54,977 bases of DNA, taken from assembly GCA_934089275.1 (NCBI GenBank), contig CAKOJJ010000005.1, positions 1 through 54,977 of the forward strand, in the 5' to 3' direction. A program made the translations under genes and the position numbers. The notes beneath the pieces are model-generated. The model did not search any database. It had not been told where the DNA came from and saw only the letters and a list, made by a program, of their open reading frames with translations. Position 1 is the stretch's first letter, and every line of letters begins with the position of its first letter. Below are positions 40,865 through 49,864 of this stretch, piece after piece. The stretch is from an uncultured Bacilli bacterium (GTDB taxonomy: Bacteria > Bacillota_I > Bacilli_A > RF39 > UBA660).

Positions 40865-43099
40865 TTATAAAGTTCTTCCTTTCTCTTCTCCCAAGTCTTG
40901 AGCTTCTAGTTCTGGTCCATCTAATTCTGCAGCCATTTGTTCATAGGCATTTGCATTATGAACATTTGAACTATTTTCTTTTAATCTATTTCCAACATCA
41001 ATGCCATCTAACATATTTAATGTTTCCATAGCTTCTTCAGTAGGAATTGTGTGAAGTAAATCTTCAGCATTATCTAAAGCATCTACATCAACATTAGAAG
41101 CAGGAGTTGGTTCTGTTTTTTCTTGTTGAGGTTCTTCTATAGTTGTTACTTCTTCTACTGGTTGAGGTTGTTGTTCACTTTCCATTTCTGGTTTTTCTTC
41201 TTTAACTTCAGTAGTTTCTTGAGAAGTAGCATTGTCTTGTGACTTTTCTTCAGGATTTTCTATTGTTTCAGTTTTATCATTTTCATTAGCTGGTTCTTGT
41301 CCTTTTTCAAGACTTTCAACATCTTTTAAATCTGCATCTATAACTTCAGTAGTGCTTTCAGGTTGCATAGATTTTGAAAAATTTGTAGCTATTTTTTCTG
41401 CATTTTGTTGGAAGAAAGCTGAAACTTTTCCATTGAAGATCTTCTTTCTATCACGTAATGAGTAAACTCCACCAATTTGTTGATAAGCAGCTTCTACATT
41501 ATCAAGTGTTACTTTTTGACAGAATTCAAGAGGAGGTCTTTGAGTTAACGTTCCAGTTTTTTCTGCATATGCTTTCATTTGTTCTGGAGTAGCTATTCCT
41601 CTCTTATCATTTTCAAAAGCTTTATTTAAGTCATTTTGTAATTGTTGAGCAACGCTTCTTACTTCAGGATTTGGATTATTAAGATCTTCAGAAGTAATTC
41701 TTGTTGACAAATCATCTGTTGCACAGAAGTATACTGATTTAGTATTTCTATCAACTTTAGTAACTAATTTATACTTATCAGCTATTTTTGATAAAGTATT
41801 TCTAACTTTTCTTGATTTATATGCTGCTGCTGCATCAACAAGTGTATTAACAGCTCCGTATGCTGCTACTGCTGCTACTGGAACACCTAGTAAAGGAATT
41901 CCTGCAAAACCTAATGCTGTTGCTGCTACTACTGCACCAGGAATAGATACTCCTAACTTAAATGCATTTCTTGTTTTTATAACTTTTTTAACAACAGTAT
42001 CTGCTTTTGGATCTAAATTTGGTTTTGGATCTAAATCTGGTTTTGGATCCGGATCTAAATTTGGATTTGGATTTGGATCTAGATCATGATTTGGATCTAA
42101 ATCTGGATTTGGTTTTGTTTCTACTTTAGCCATAGATTTAGAAGCATTTATAATAGATTCAGCAGCGTTATTAACTCTTGCTCCACCATATCTTTTACCA
42201 TTTGCATTAACTAATACTTTATTATTAGCAACTGCACCAGCAAAACCTTTTAATAATCTATTAATGTTTTCTACTGTAAGTTCATCCTCTTTAAATTCTT
42301 TACCTGGATTAAGTTCAAACTTTCCACTTTTACAATTAACAACATACTTACCTGTATCTTTGTTAAATGTTACGTCAACTTCTATATCTTCTTGACCTAT
42401 TGGTTCTTTATTATAATTATTGAAGAAATCATAATATTCTTTCATTTTTTCTGAATCTAAATCTTTGTTTTCATTTAAAGAATTTGCTATTTCATTAACA
42501 CGTTCTAATAATTTATCACATGATTCAATTTTTTCTTTTAATTCACGGATTTTTTTATTATTATCCTTAACAAACATTTTAGCAATTTCTCGATCAGTTG
42601 GATCATATCCGTTTTCAGCTTTATCAAGCATTTCTGCTTTAACTCTTTCAACTGATGCTAATGATTCAGATAAATTTCTCTTTTGGAATTCAATCATTTT
42701 TTTGATTTTTTCAGATAATTGATTCAATCTTTCTAATTCTGAAGTTTTATCATCTTTTGGATTTGATAATTTTGCTTCCTTTTCTTCAATTTTTCCTTTT
42801 AATTCGTTAACTTTTACTTCACATTCTTCTTTTGCCTTGCTGTAGTTTTCAAAAAAAGGATCATTAGGGATAGCTCCCATATTTCTGTCTTCCATATCTT
42901 TTTGAGCATTTTCAATTGTGATAGTTACCAAATTTAGGTTTTCTTCTGCTTTTTCTAATTCACTCTTTAAAGTTTCTATTTCTGATTCTAAAGCTAATGT
43001 ATCAGCAGTTTTAACTGAACTTGCTTTTAAATTCATCATGCCTTCAGCATACTCAGAAATTAAACTATTAATTTGTTCATTTAATGTTTCACTTTCCAT
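40865..43099 (-). CDS. Long coiled-coil, repeat-bearing membrane protein
   Basis: 744 residues, family not recognised. In order: helical coiled coil (about 10-225), a small mixed domain (about 235-310), an Asp-Pro-rich linker of LDP/NPN repeats (about 330-364), an Ala/Gly/Val-rich hydrophobic stretch (about 380-425) able to form one or two membrane helices, a basic domain (about 425-570), and an acidic low-complexity tail rich in Glu, Gln and Thr. No signal peptide, so both ends are probably cytoplasmic around a membrane hairpin. The ATG is chosen for GGAGGG six bases upstream. An 18-bp perfect palindrome precedes it. Confidence 0.7.
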   Translation of the reverse strand: MESETLNEQINSLISEYAEGMMNLKASSVKTADTLALESEIETLKSELEKAEENLNLVTITIENAQKDMEDRNMGAIPNDPFFENYSKAKEECEVKVNELKGKIEEKEAKLSNPKDDKTSELERLNQLSEKIKKMIEFQKRNLSESLASVERVKAEMLDKAENGYDPTDREIAKMFVKDNNKKIRELKEKIESCDKLLERVNEIANSLNENKDLDSEKMKEYYDFFNNYNKEPIGQEDIEVDVTFNKDTGKYVVNCKSGKFELNPGKEFKEDELTVENINRLLKGFAGAVANNKVLVNANGKRYGGARVNNAAESIINASKSMAKVETKPNPDLDPNHDLDPNPNPNLDPDPKPDLDPKPNLDPKADTVVKKVIKTRNAFKLGVSIPGAVVAATALGFAGIPLLGVPVAAVAAYGAVNTLVDAAAAYKSRKVRNTLSKIADKYKLVTKVDRNTKSVYFCATDDLSTRITSEDLNNPNPEVRSVAQQLQNDLNKAFENDKRGIATPEQMKAYAEKTGTLTQRPPLEFCQKVTLDNVEAAYQQIGGVYSLRDRKKIFNGKVSAFFQQNAEKIATNFSKSMQPESTTEVIDADLKDVESLEKGQEPANENDKTETIENPEEKSQDNATSQETTEVKEEKPEMESEQQPQPVEEVTTIEEPQQEKTEPTPASNVDVDALDNAEDLLHTIPTEEAMETLNMLDGIDVGNRLKENSSNVHNANAYEQMAAELDGPELEAQDLGEEKGRTL
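42006..42112 (-). repeat. In-gene Asp-Pro repeat
   Basis: Degenerate direct repeats built on GGATCTAAATTTGG and GGATTTGG units, encoding LDPKP/LDPNP repeats in the coiled-coil membrane protein. Likely a flexible linker, prone to length change. Confidence 0.75.
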
Positions 43100-43121
43100 T
43101 ATTTTCCCTCCAAACATTTTT

Positions 43122-43139
43122 ATTAAGTTTAAACTTAAT
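43122..43139. promoter_or_regulatory. Perfect 18-bp palindrome
   Basis: ATTAAGTTTAAACTTAAT sits 23 bp upstream of the coiled-coil gene start, downstream of a possible -10 (TAAAAT, about 43155). Could be an operator; with no loop bases it is a poor RNA hairpin. A+T-rich chance symmetry is possible but 18 perfect bases is long. Confidence 0.45.
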
Positions 43140-43197
43140 TACACACTTAAATTTTATCATTAATTTTACGATATGTATATATTTTTTTTACTATACT

Positions 43198-46143
43198 TTA
43201 CACATCTGCTAATTTTACACTTACTAGTTTTGATACTCCACTTTCTTGCATTGTTATTCCATATAAAGTATCGGCATATTCCATTGTTTTTTTCTTGTGA
43301 GTAATTACTATAAATTGAGTTACATCACCATAATTTTTTAAATATGTTCCAAATGTATCAACATTGGCTTCATCTAAGGCAGCTTCTACTTCATCTAGTA
43401 TACAGAATGGCACAGTTCTAATATTCAATATGCTAAATAATAAAGCAATTGCTGTTAAAGTCATTTCTCCACCTGACAAAGCATTAATACTTTTAATACT
43501 CTTTCCTGGAGGATAAGCATTTATTTCAACTCCAGTTTCTAAAATATTTTCTGGTTCTGTTAACACAAGTTCAGCATTTCCACCCTTAAATAATTGATTA
43601 AATACTTTTCCAAACTCACGATTAACTTCATTAAATGTGCTCATAAATTTTTCTTCCATTGTTGAATCTAGATCTTCAATTATTTCATTTAAATCTTTTA
43701 TTGCTCCTAAAAGATCTTCACTTTGATTTTTTAAGAATGTATATCTTGTATTAACACGATCAAATTCTTCAATAGCTCCAACATTTACGTCTCCTAAATC
43801 TTTTATATCTCTTTTTAAATGGTTTACTTTAGTACGTGCAACTTCTTCATCCATTTCTAGAGTATATTCTTGATGAGCTTTTTCATAAGTTAAATTATAT
43901 TCGCTTGCAAGTCTTGTAAGTAAGTTATCAAGCTTAATATCCATCTTACCGATATTAACCTCTAAATTCTTTATTTCATTTAGTTTTTGATTATAAGCAG
44001 AAGTTGCTTTTCTATTTATACTTTCTAATTCATTTAATTCGTTTGAAAGTTCGTTTCTTGTCGTTTTCTTTTCACTCAATGTTCTTGTGCTTATTTCTTT
44101 TTTAGTGCTTATCGTTAAGATTTCATTCATTATGTTATCAAGTTCATTATCAACTGAATTATCCAAAACATTCTTTGTTCCATTAAGTTCATTTTCATTC
44201 TTTTCTAAATCATTTATAAGTTCTTTTCTGCTTATTTGTTTTTGATTTAAAATTTCTTTTTTTCCTGAAAGATCAGCTATACTATTTCTAATACTCTCTT
44301 CAAGTAGATTTAGATGTAAATCAATTTCATTAATATGTTCTTCAATTAACTTTATTTCATTTACCAAAATACTTTCTTCATTAATAAGTTTTTCTAGTTC
44401 ATATCTTATATTCATTGAACCACTGGTATTATTTTTTACACTTCCACCAGTTATAGAACCTCCAGCATGAAGTATTTCTCCATCCAATGTTATTACACGA
44501 TAACGGTAACTAGTTAGTTTTCCAAGTTTATTCATGATATCCATATTATTAACAACTAAAACATTTCCTAGTTGATTTTCAACAACACCAGAATAAAGTG
44601 GATTATAAGTTACTAAGTTAGAAGCAACTCCCACAAATCCAGCTAAAGATTCAGCAGTTTTTAAAGAATCAGCATCTACTCCACGTGGTTTTATAACACT
44701 TATTGGGAAGAATGTTGCTCTTCCAAGTTTGTTTTCTTTTAAATAATTAATTGCTTCTTTCGCGTTTTCATCTTTATCAACAACAATTACGTTTTGATTA
44801 GCCCCTAATGCTACTTCAATTGCTTTAACATGCTCTTCTTTGACATCAATTAATTTTGATAAAACATCATGAATACCATTTAATCTTGGATTATTAATAA
44901 CACTTTTAACAGCAAAAGGAAGCTTTGTATCGTTTTCAATTTGATCATTTAATACATCTATTTTGCTTCTTACGTTTACAAGTTCACGACTTTTTTTATC
45001 AAGTTCACTTATTAATGTTGTTTTTCTTAATCTTTCATTTTTTAATTCAGTATTGTCATTATCTACTTTATTTGTAAGTTCACTTATTTCTTTTTCAATT
45101 GAAGTAATCTCTGAATCAATAACACTGATGTTTTTCTTAAGTTCAACTATTCTTTCTTTTAATATTAAAATGTTGCTTTCTAGTAGTTGATCATCTACTT
45201 CATATTTTCGTCTTTCACTCATAACTTGTTTCTTTGTTTCAAGATTTGAAAGAGTTTCATTTATTTTTATAAGCTCATCAGTTAATGAAGATATTTCTTC
45301 ATCAAGTTTAATTGAACTCAATTTTAAACTCTCAATTTTTGTTGTTTCACTTGTTTGTTTATTATCCATTGTAAGAAGTTCTTCATTTAAAGAATTTAAT
45401 CTTTCTTTATCACTTTTATATTGATCATTTATAGTTTTAATATCACTAGCAATTAAAGAGATTTCAATTCCTTCAAGTTCATTTTTTAAATCAAGATATT
45501 TTTTAGCATCTTCAGCTTGTTTTCTTAAAGGTTCAACATTTCCTTCTAGTTCATTTATAACTAAAGTTACTTTATCAAGATTATCCATTGTACTTGCTAA
45601 CTTTTTACTTGTTTCTTCTTTTCTTTTCTTATATTTTAAAACACTGGCAGCTTCTTCAATAATAGCTCTTCTATCACTTGGTTTTCCTTTTAAAATTTCA
45701 CTTATTTTTCCTTGAGATATGATAGAAAATGAGTTGGCATTAGTTCCACTATCTAGGAATAAATCTGTAATGTCCTTTTTCCTAACCTTTGTATTATTGA
45801 TATAATATTCATTTTCTCCAGTTTTATAAACTTCTCTTTTTATTTCGATTTCATTATAATCACTTGCTAAATAATGATCTGTATTATCAAAAGTTAAACT
45901 TACCCAAGCACGAGAACACGCACCTCTTGAAGAAGAACCATTGAATATACAATCAGTTAATTTTTCGCCTCCACGAATTTCTTTTAAACTGGATTCTCCT
46001 AAAACCCAACGAACAGCATCAACAACATTACTTTTTCCACTTCCATTTGGTCCAACAATACCAGTAATCTTATCATCAACGCTTATTTCAATTTTATCAG
46101 CAAACGATTTAAAACCATGTGCTTTTATACTAATAAGTTTCAT
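43198..46143 (-). CDS. smc: Chromosome segregation protein SMC
   Basis: Condensin ATPase that organises and separates chromosomes with ScpAB. 981 residues. N-terminal head has Walker A GPNGSGKSN and VRWVLGESSLKEIRGG. First coiled coil spans about 160-405. The hinge spans about 412-560 (NGIHDVLSKLIDVKEEHVKAIEVALG). Second coil runs to about 780. C-terminal head has the signature LSGGEMTLTAIALLF and Walker B FCILDEVEAALDEANV. It is about 200 residues shorter than B. subtilis SMC, with the loss in both coiled-coil arms, so the arms are shortened symmetrically. Nine bases after rnc, the arrangement of Bacillus. Confidence 0.95.
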   Translation of the reverse strand: MKLISIKAHGFKSFADKIEISVDDKITGIVGPNGSGKSNVVDAVRWVLGESSLKEIRGGEKLTDCIFNGSSSRGACSRAWVSLTFDNTDHYLASDYNEIEIKREVYKTGENEYYINNTKVRKKDITDLFLDSGTNANSFSIISQGKISEILKGKPSDRRAIIEEAASVLKYKKRKEETSKKLASTMDNLDKVTLVINELEGNVEPLRKQAEDAKKYLDLKNELEGIEISLIASDIKTINDQYKSDKERLNSLNEELLTMDNKQTSETTKIESLKLSSIKLDEEISSLTDELIKINETLSNLETKKQVMSERRKYEVDDQLLESNILILKERIVELKKNISVIDSEITSIEKEISELTNKVDNDNTELKNERLRKTTLISELDKKSRELVNVRSKIDVLNDQIENDTKLPFAVKSVINNPRLNGIHDVLSKLIDVKEEHVKAIEVALGANQNVIVVDKDENAKEAINYLKENKLGRATFFPISVIKPRGVDADSLKTAESLAGFVGVASNLVTYNPLYSGVVENQLGNVLVVNNMDIMNKLGKLTSYRYRVITLDGEILHAGGSITGGSVKNNTSGSMNIRYELEKLINEESILVNEIKLIEEHINEIDLHLNLLEESIRNSIADLSGKKEILNQKQISRKELINDLEKNENELNGTKNVLDNSVDNELDNIMNEILTISTKKEISTRTLSEKKTTRNELSNELNELESINRKATSAYNQKLNEIKNLEVNIGKMDIKLDNLLTRLASEYNLTYEKAHQEYTLEMDEEVARTKVNHLKRDIKDLGDVNVGAIEEFDRVNTRYTFLKNQSEDLLGAIKDLNEIIEDLDSTMEEKFMSTFNEVNREFGKVFNQLFKGGNAELVLTEPENILETGVEINAYPPGKSIKSINALSGGEMTLTAIALLFSILNIRTVPFCILDEVEAALDEANVDTFGTYLKNYGDVTQFIVITHKKKTMEYADTLYGITMQESGVSKLVSVKLADV

Positions 46144-46152
46144 ACTTCACCT

Positions 46153-46794
46153 CTAAGCTATTTTTTTTATTGCATCTGTTGCGGCATTTTGTTCAGCTTC
46201 TTTTTTAGACTTTCCTGTTCCTACTCCAAAAACAAGACCATCAACTAAAACATGAACAACAAAAGTTTTATCATGTGCAGGACCTGATTCACTTACCACT
46301 TCATAAGTAACTGTTTTTTTGTCCATTTGAACCATTTCTTGCAAGTATGATTTAGAGTCATGAATAAATTCGTGATTTGCTTCAATATAAGGGACAATGA
46401 TTCCTAAAGCAAATCTTTTAGCAACTGAAAAACCATGTTCTAAGAATATTACAGCAAGGACACTTTCAAAACAATCTGCAACAATTGAAACTGTATCATT
46501 TGGTACTCCATTTCCAGTACGAATATAATCTATTAAGCCAATTTGTTTAGAATATTCAAATAAAGCATTTTCACATACAAAACTTGCACGAGTTTTAGAC
46601 ATATCTCCTTCTTTTAAGTGTGAATGTAAATAAAAATATTCACTTGTAGCAAGTTCTAAAACAGCATCTCCTAAAAATTCAAGCCTTTCATAACTTTTGC
46701 TTCTTTCTTCGTTAGCTTTTGAGCTATGAGTTAAAGCTGTTTTTAATAATTCTTCATTCTTTATTACTATTCCATATTTTTCTAGAAAGTTCAT
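46153..46794 (-). CDS. rnc: Ribonuclease III
   Basis: Cuts double-stranded RNA in rRNA processing and antisense-mRNA duplexes. 213 residues. Endonuclease domain with the signature ERLEFLGDAVLEL and the acidic residues of the active site (second one in VADCFESVLAVIFLE), then a dsRNA-binding domain from about 145 with SGPAHDKTF, GVGTGKSKKEAEQNAA. The ATG at 46794 has GGTGAT three bases upstream; the longer frame from 46833 is less likely. Relevant to the predicted antisense RNA at 2.8 kb. Confidence 0.95.
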   Translation of the reverse strand: MNFLEKYGIVIKNEELLKTALTHSSKANEERSKSYERLEFLGDAVLELATSEYFYLHSHLKEGDMSKTRASFVCENALFEYSKQIGLIDYIRTGNGVPNDTVSIVADCFESVLAVIFLEHGFSVAKRFALGIIVPYIEANHEFIHDSKSYLQEMVQMDKKTVTYEVVSESGPAHDKTFVVHVLVDGLVFGVGTGKSKKEAEQNAATDAIKKIA

Positions 46795-46840
46795 AGTATC
46801 ACCAAAAGTATTATACAATAGGAACAGTTTCAATTCTAGT

Positions 46841-46858
46841 TATAATTTACAAATTATA
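46841..46858. promoter_or_regulatory. Inverted repeat between rnc and the ZnuA-like gene
   Basis: TATAATTT-AC-AAATTATA, perfect 8-bp arms. It overlaps the -35 (TTACAA, 46847-46852) of a plus-strand promoter whose -10 is TATATT (46869-46874). Possible operator for a metal regulator, or an A+T-rich coincidence. Confidence 0.35.
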
Positions 46859-46900
46859 GCTTTTTTGGTATATTTTTAATATGAAAAAGGAAGCGAATTT

Positions 46901-47761
46901 ATGAAAATAATAAGAAGTTTAGTTGTTTTATTTATTACTTTAATTTTATTAACTGGATGTTTTAAAAGAGATAATATGGATGATATTTCTATTGCGGTTA
47001 CTAAGTATCCAATAGAATATTTGGTTAAGAATATATATGGATTTAATTCAACAATAAATTCTGTATATCCAGTTGGAAGTGATGTAGAAACTTATACTTT
47101 ATCAAAAAAACAAATAAAAAAATATTCAGCAAATGATATTTTTGTTTATAATGGTTTAACTGATGAAAAAAAGATAGCTGCTAGTCTTTTGAATTATAAT
47201 TCAAGTATAAAGATAATTGATGTTGCTAAGGGTTTAAATGATACTTACGAAGAAGAAGAACTTTGGCTAAGTCCATCTAATTATTTAATGCTTGCTCAAA
47301 ATATTAAAGATGGTTTGTTAGGTTATACTAATTCAACTATTTTAAAACAAGAGATAAACGATGCTTATGAAGAATTTAAACTAAACGTATCTATGTTAGA
47401 TGCCAATATAAAAGTTGTTGCTGAAAACGCAAGCAATAAAACAATTATTGTTGGAAACGATTTATTTAAATTTTTAGAAAAATATGGTTACAATGTTTTA
47501 AGTGTTGATGAAAGTAAAAATCAAAAAAGCGACTATCAAGATGCTAAAAATTTAGTTTCTAATAAAAGTAATTCTTATGTATTTGTATTAGAAAAAAATG
47601 TTAATGACGAAAATATTACAAAACTAAAAAGTGCTGGTGCAACAATTATCTCAATAAAATCATTAAAGAGTTTAACTCAAGACGAAATAAATGACGGTTA
47701 TGATTATTTACAATATATGAATACTTTTATTGATGATTTGAAAAATGAGGTTTATAACTAA
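46901..47761 (+). CDS. ZnuA/AdcA-like substrate-binding lipoprotein lacking metal histidines
   Basis: 286 residues with signal peptide and lipobox LLTGC (Cys20). The fold follows the zinc/manganese-binding cluster A-I family: ISIAVTKYPIEYLVKNI, then VYPVGSDVETYTLS, LWLSPSNYLMLAQNI and IIVGNDLFKFLEKYGYNVL. The three histidines that usually bind metal (GxDPHxY, DPHxWLSP, xHDAF) read Glu63, Glu120 and Asn186. Zinc binding in the usual way is excluded; hard-metal or other ligand binding is possible. No ABC permease or ATPase is adjacent. Its stop overlaps the DHH gene (TAATG). AAGGAAG precedes the ATG. Confidence 0.75.
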   Translation: MKIIRSLVVLFITLILLTGCFKRDNMDDISIAVTKYPIEYLVKNIYGFNSTINSVYPVGSDVETYTLSKKQIKKYSANDIFVYNGLTDEKKIAASLLNYNSSIKIIDVAKGLNDTYEEEELWLSPSNYLMLAQNIKDGLLGYTNSTILKQEINDAYEEFKLNVSMLDANIKVVAENASNKTIIVGNDLFKFLEKYGYNVLSVDESKNQKSDYQDAKNLVSNKSNSYVFVLEKNVNDENITKLKSAGATIISIKSLKSLTQDEINDGYDYLQYMNTFIDDLKNEVYN

Positions 47762-48666
47762 TGAAAAAATATTTAATTACTCATACTGATTTAGATGGAG
47801 TTTCACCTATTATATTGCTTAGCTTAACAAGTGAGCTATTTGATTATAAATGTGTAGATATAAAAGATTTGACTAGTTTAATGGAAGAACTTAAAACAGC
47901 TGATTTATCAATTTATGATGAATTATATTTTACCGATTTATCTTTGACAGAGGAAATGTACGAAGTTTTATTAAGTTTAAATAAACCAATTAAAGTTTTT
48001 GATCATCACGAAACTCACCTATTTGCAAATAAATATGAGTTTGTTACTGTTAAAGTTGATTTGAATGGTAGAAAAACTTGTGGTACTGAATTATTTTACG
48101 AATATTTAAAAGAAAAATATCCAGAGTTAAATAAGGAAAACATAAAAACTTACGTTGAATATGTACGAGAACTTGATACATTTACTTTTACAAGCGATAT
48201 TCCAAAACAAATCGATATGATTAAAGAATCAATGGATAGATGTGAATTTATAAAATCAATGGTAAGAAGATTAAAGAAAGATAAACCATTTACTTTTACT
48301 GCTTTTGAAAAAAGATATATAAAATTAAGAAGTGAAGAACTTGATCGATATATTAAAAAGAAAGAAAAAGGAATGCAAAGATTCTTAATAAATGGATTTA
48401 GATGTGCCGTTGTATTTGCAGAAACTAATAAGAGTTTTATTGGAGATTATATTTCTCAAAAGTATGATGATATTGATTTAGTTATCTTAATAGATGCGTC
48501 AAGTAGAATCTCTTATAGAACTAATAAAGAGAACGTAAACGTTGCTGATTTTGCTGCTAATTTTGGTGGTGGTGGCCATAGATGCGCAAGTGGTTCAAAG
48601 TTTGATGATCAAGACCGAAGCAACATTTTAAAAGCCTACTTTGAAGATGTAAAAGAATTAGATTAA
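47761..48666 (+). CDS. DHH-family phosphoesterase
   Basis: 301 residues. DHH domain with THTDLDGVSP (metal aspartates), LYFTDLS and the name-giving DHH in KVFDHHETH, then a DHHA1-type domain with GGGGHRCASG, which binds substrate phosphate. This pattern fits nanoRNase/pAp phosphatase or oligoribonuclease-like proteins. Start overlaps the lipoprotein gene stop by one base, an odd pairing of a cytoplasmic nuclease with a surface protein. Terminator at the stop codon. Confidence 0.88.
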   Translation: MKKYLITHTDLDGVSPIILLSLTSELFDYKCVDIKDLTSLMEELKTADLSIYDELYFTDLSLTEEMYEVLLSLNKPIKVFDHHETHLFANKYEFVTVKVDLNGRKTCGTELFYEYLKEKYPELNKENIKTYVEYVRELDTFTFTSDIPKQIDMIKESMDRCEFIKSMVRRLKKDKPFTFTAFEKRYIKLRSEELDRYIKKKEKGMQRFLINGFRCAVVFAETNKSFIGDYISQKYDDIDLVILIDASSRISYRTNKENVNVADFAANFGGGGHRCASGSKFDDQDRSNILKAYFEDVKELD

Positions 48667-48685
48667 AATTGCTAATTCTTTTTAT
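48652..48685 (+). terminator. Terminator of the lipoprotein-DHH operon
   Basis: AAAGAATTAG (48652-48661) / CTAATTCTTT (48672-48681) then T-rich. It contains the DHH stop codon. Confidence 0.75.
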
Positions 48686-48692
48686 TTTGTTA

Positions 48693-48721
48693 TTGACTAT
48701 AAGATTCAAATTTTGTATAAT
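48693..48721 (+). promoter_or_regulatory. Promoter of tRNA-Ser
   Basis: TTGACT (48693-48698), 17 bp spacer, TATAAT (48716-48721); start expected about 48728, 7 bp before the tRNA. Confidence 0.8.
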
Positions 48722-48734
48722 TTATCTATGGCAC

Positions 48735-48825
48735 GGAGTAGTACTCAAGAGGCTGAAGAGGCGCCCCTGCTAAGGGTGTAGGTCGGGCAACTGGCGCGAG
48801 AGTTCAAATCTCTCCTACTCCGCCA
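48735..48825 (+). tRNA. tRNA-Ser (GCT)
   Basis: 91 nt with the long variable arm of class II tRNAs. Anticodon loop CTGCTAA gives GCT (AGC/AGU). Acceptor GGAGTAG / CTACTCC, discriminator G, encoded CCA. Confidence 0.96.
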
Positions 48826-48835
48826 TTTAAAAATC

Positions 48836-48858
48836 AACTCATTTATATGAGTTTTTTT
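48836..48858 (+). terminator. Terminator of tRNA-Ser
   Basis: AACTCAT (48836-48842) / ATGAGTT (48847-48853), loop of four, T-run. Confidence 0.8.
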
Positions 48859-48865
48859 ATTGCAC

Positions 48866-48891
48866 AAAAATAAGTCTACGTTTGTAGACTT
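48866..48891 (-). terminator. Terminator of the pilin-sulfotransferase-transglutaminase operon
   Basis: AAGTCTAC (48872-48879) / GTAGACTT (48884-48891), loop of four, T-rich in both directions. It touches the stop codon at 48891. Confidence 0.75.
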
Positions 48892-49856
48892 TATTTTTTT
48901 CTTCTAGTAAAAATGAATATTGTTAAACCAATTATAACTAGTATTAATACTAAAACTATATAATAAATACTTTCATCGCTTTCCAACTTAGTTTCATCTT
49001 TTACTTCATCTTTTAAATTATTAATTTCATTTTCATTAAAAGTATAATCAAAATCTGTTTTTGGATAATCTTCATCACTTATTACAATATCATAGTTATA
49101 TTTTTCGTCTTTATAATTTTGGTTTCCAATAAGAAGACCGGATAAATCATTATTGTATTTTATATCGACAATATAATATTTTCCATCTAGTTTTACGACA
49201 TTATAAGTATGTGAAGAATAATATATTCTTTCTTTAGCGTCATAAGAAGCTATATGATCAACGATATATGATTCAATTCCTAATTTATCCATTAGATAAG
49301 AAAATGCAGTTGCAGAGCCTATACACACTGTTTTATGATTTATTAAAACGTCATAAGCACTTGTATAACCATCCACTAATTTTTCAAAAGATCCTTCATT
49401 TTGATAAACCGCATTTCTACTTATATAAGCATATGCCATATATATTTTTTCGTAATCAGATTTACCTTCAAACAACTTAATAAACTTATTAGTAAATTTA
49501 TCAAGTTGTTCCACTTCTTCTTTAGTAATTTTTCTATTCATATTATTTATAGAAATAGAATTACCATTTATTATCGGTAAAAAACGAATTGGTTGATAAT
49601 AAGCATAATCTTCATATTTATAAGTGTTAATACTTATATCAGTAACATATTTTTCTTTATAATATTCATTTATACGATTTATATCAACGGAGTTATCTTC
49701 AAAGTTAATGTTGTAATAACCCATATCCAAATCATTATAAATTTCATCTATTTTTTTTATAGCCTCATCTGTATCTTTTACATTTATTATAATTTTTTCA
49801 TGGGCAAAGCATACAGTTGGAATAAACATTAATAATAATAATAAATATTTTTTCAC
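48891..49856 (-). CDS. Surface-anchored transglutaminase-like protein
   Basis: 321 residues. Cleavable-type signal peptide ending near CFA/H19. The transglutaminase-like (papain-fold) domain has Cys178 in HKTVCIGSATAF, His216 in SSHTYNVV and Asp231 in YYIVDIKYN, a full triad. After an acidic stretch, a C-terminal transmembrane helix (about 298-316) followed by FTRRKK anchors it, leaving the enzyme outside. It could crosslink or cleave surface proteins, or be a protease. Last gene of a three-gene surface operon, 8 bp after the sulfotransferase-like gene. Confidence 0.82.
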   Translation of the reverse strand: MKKYLLLLLMFIPTVCFAHEKIIINVKDTDEAIKKIDEIYNDLDMGYYNINFEDNSVDINRINEYYKEKYVTDISINTYKYEDYAYYQPIRFLPIINGNSISINNMNRKITKEEVEQLDKFTNKFIKLFEGKSDYEKIYMAYAYISRNAVYQNEGSFEKLVDGYTSAYDVLINHKTVCIGSATAFSYLMDKLGIESYIVDHIASYDAKERIYYSSHTYNVVKLDGKYYIVDIKYNNDLSGLLIGNQNYKDEKYNYDIVISDEDYPKTDFDYTFNENEINNLKDEVKDETKLESDESIYYIVLVLILVIIGLTIFIFTRRKK

Positions 49857-49864
49857 AATATCAC

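Noticed and set aside
42006..42112. Regular GGATCT/GGATTT repeats, considered as a CRISPR or satellite
   Set aside because: Units are short, in frame, and encode Asp-Pro repeats inside an intact gene; no spacers.
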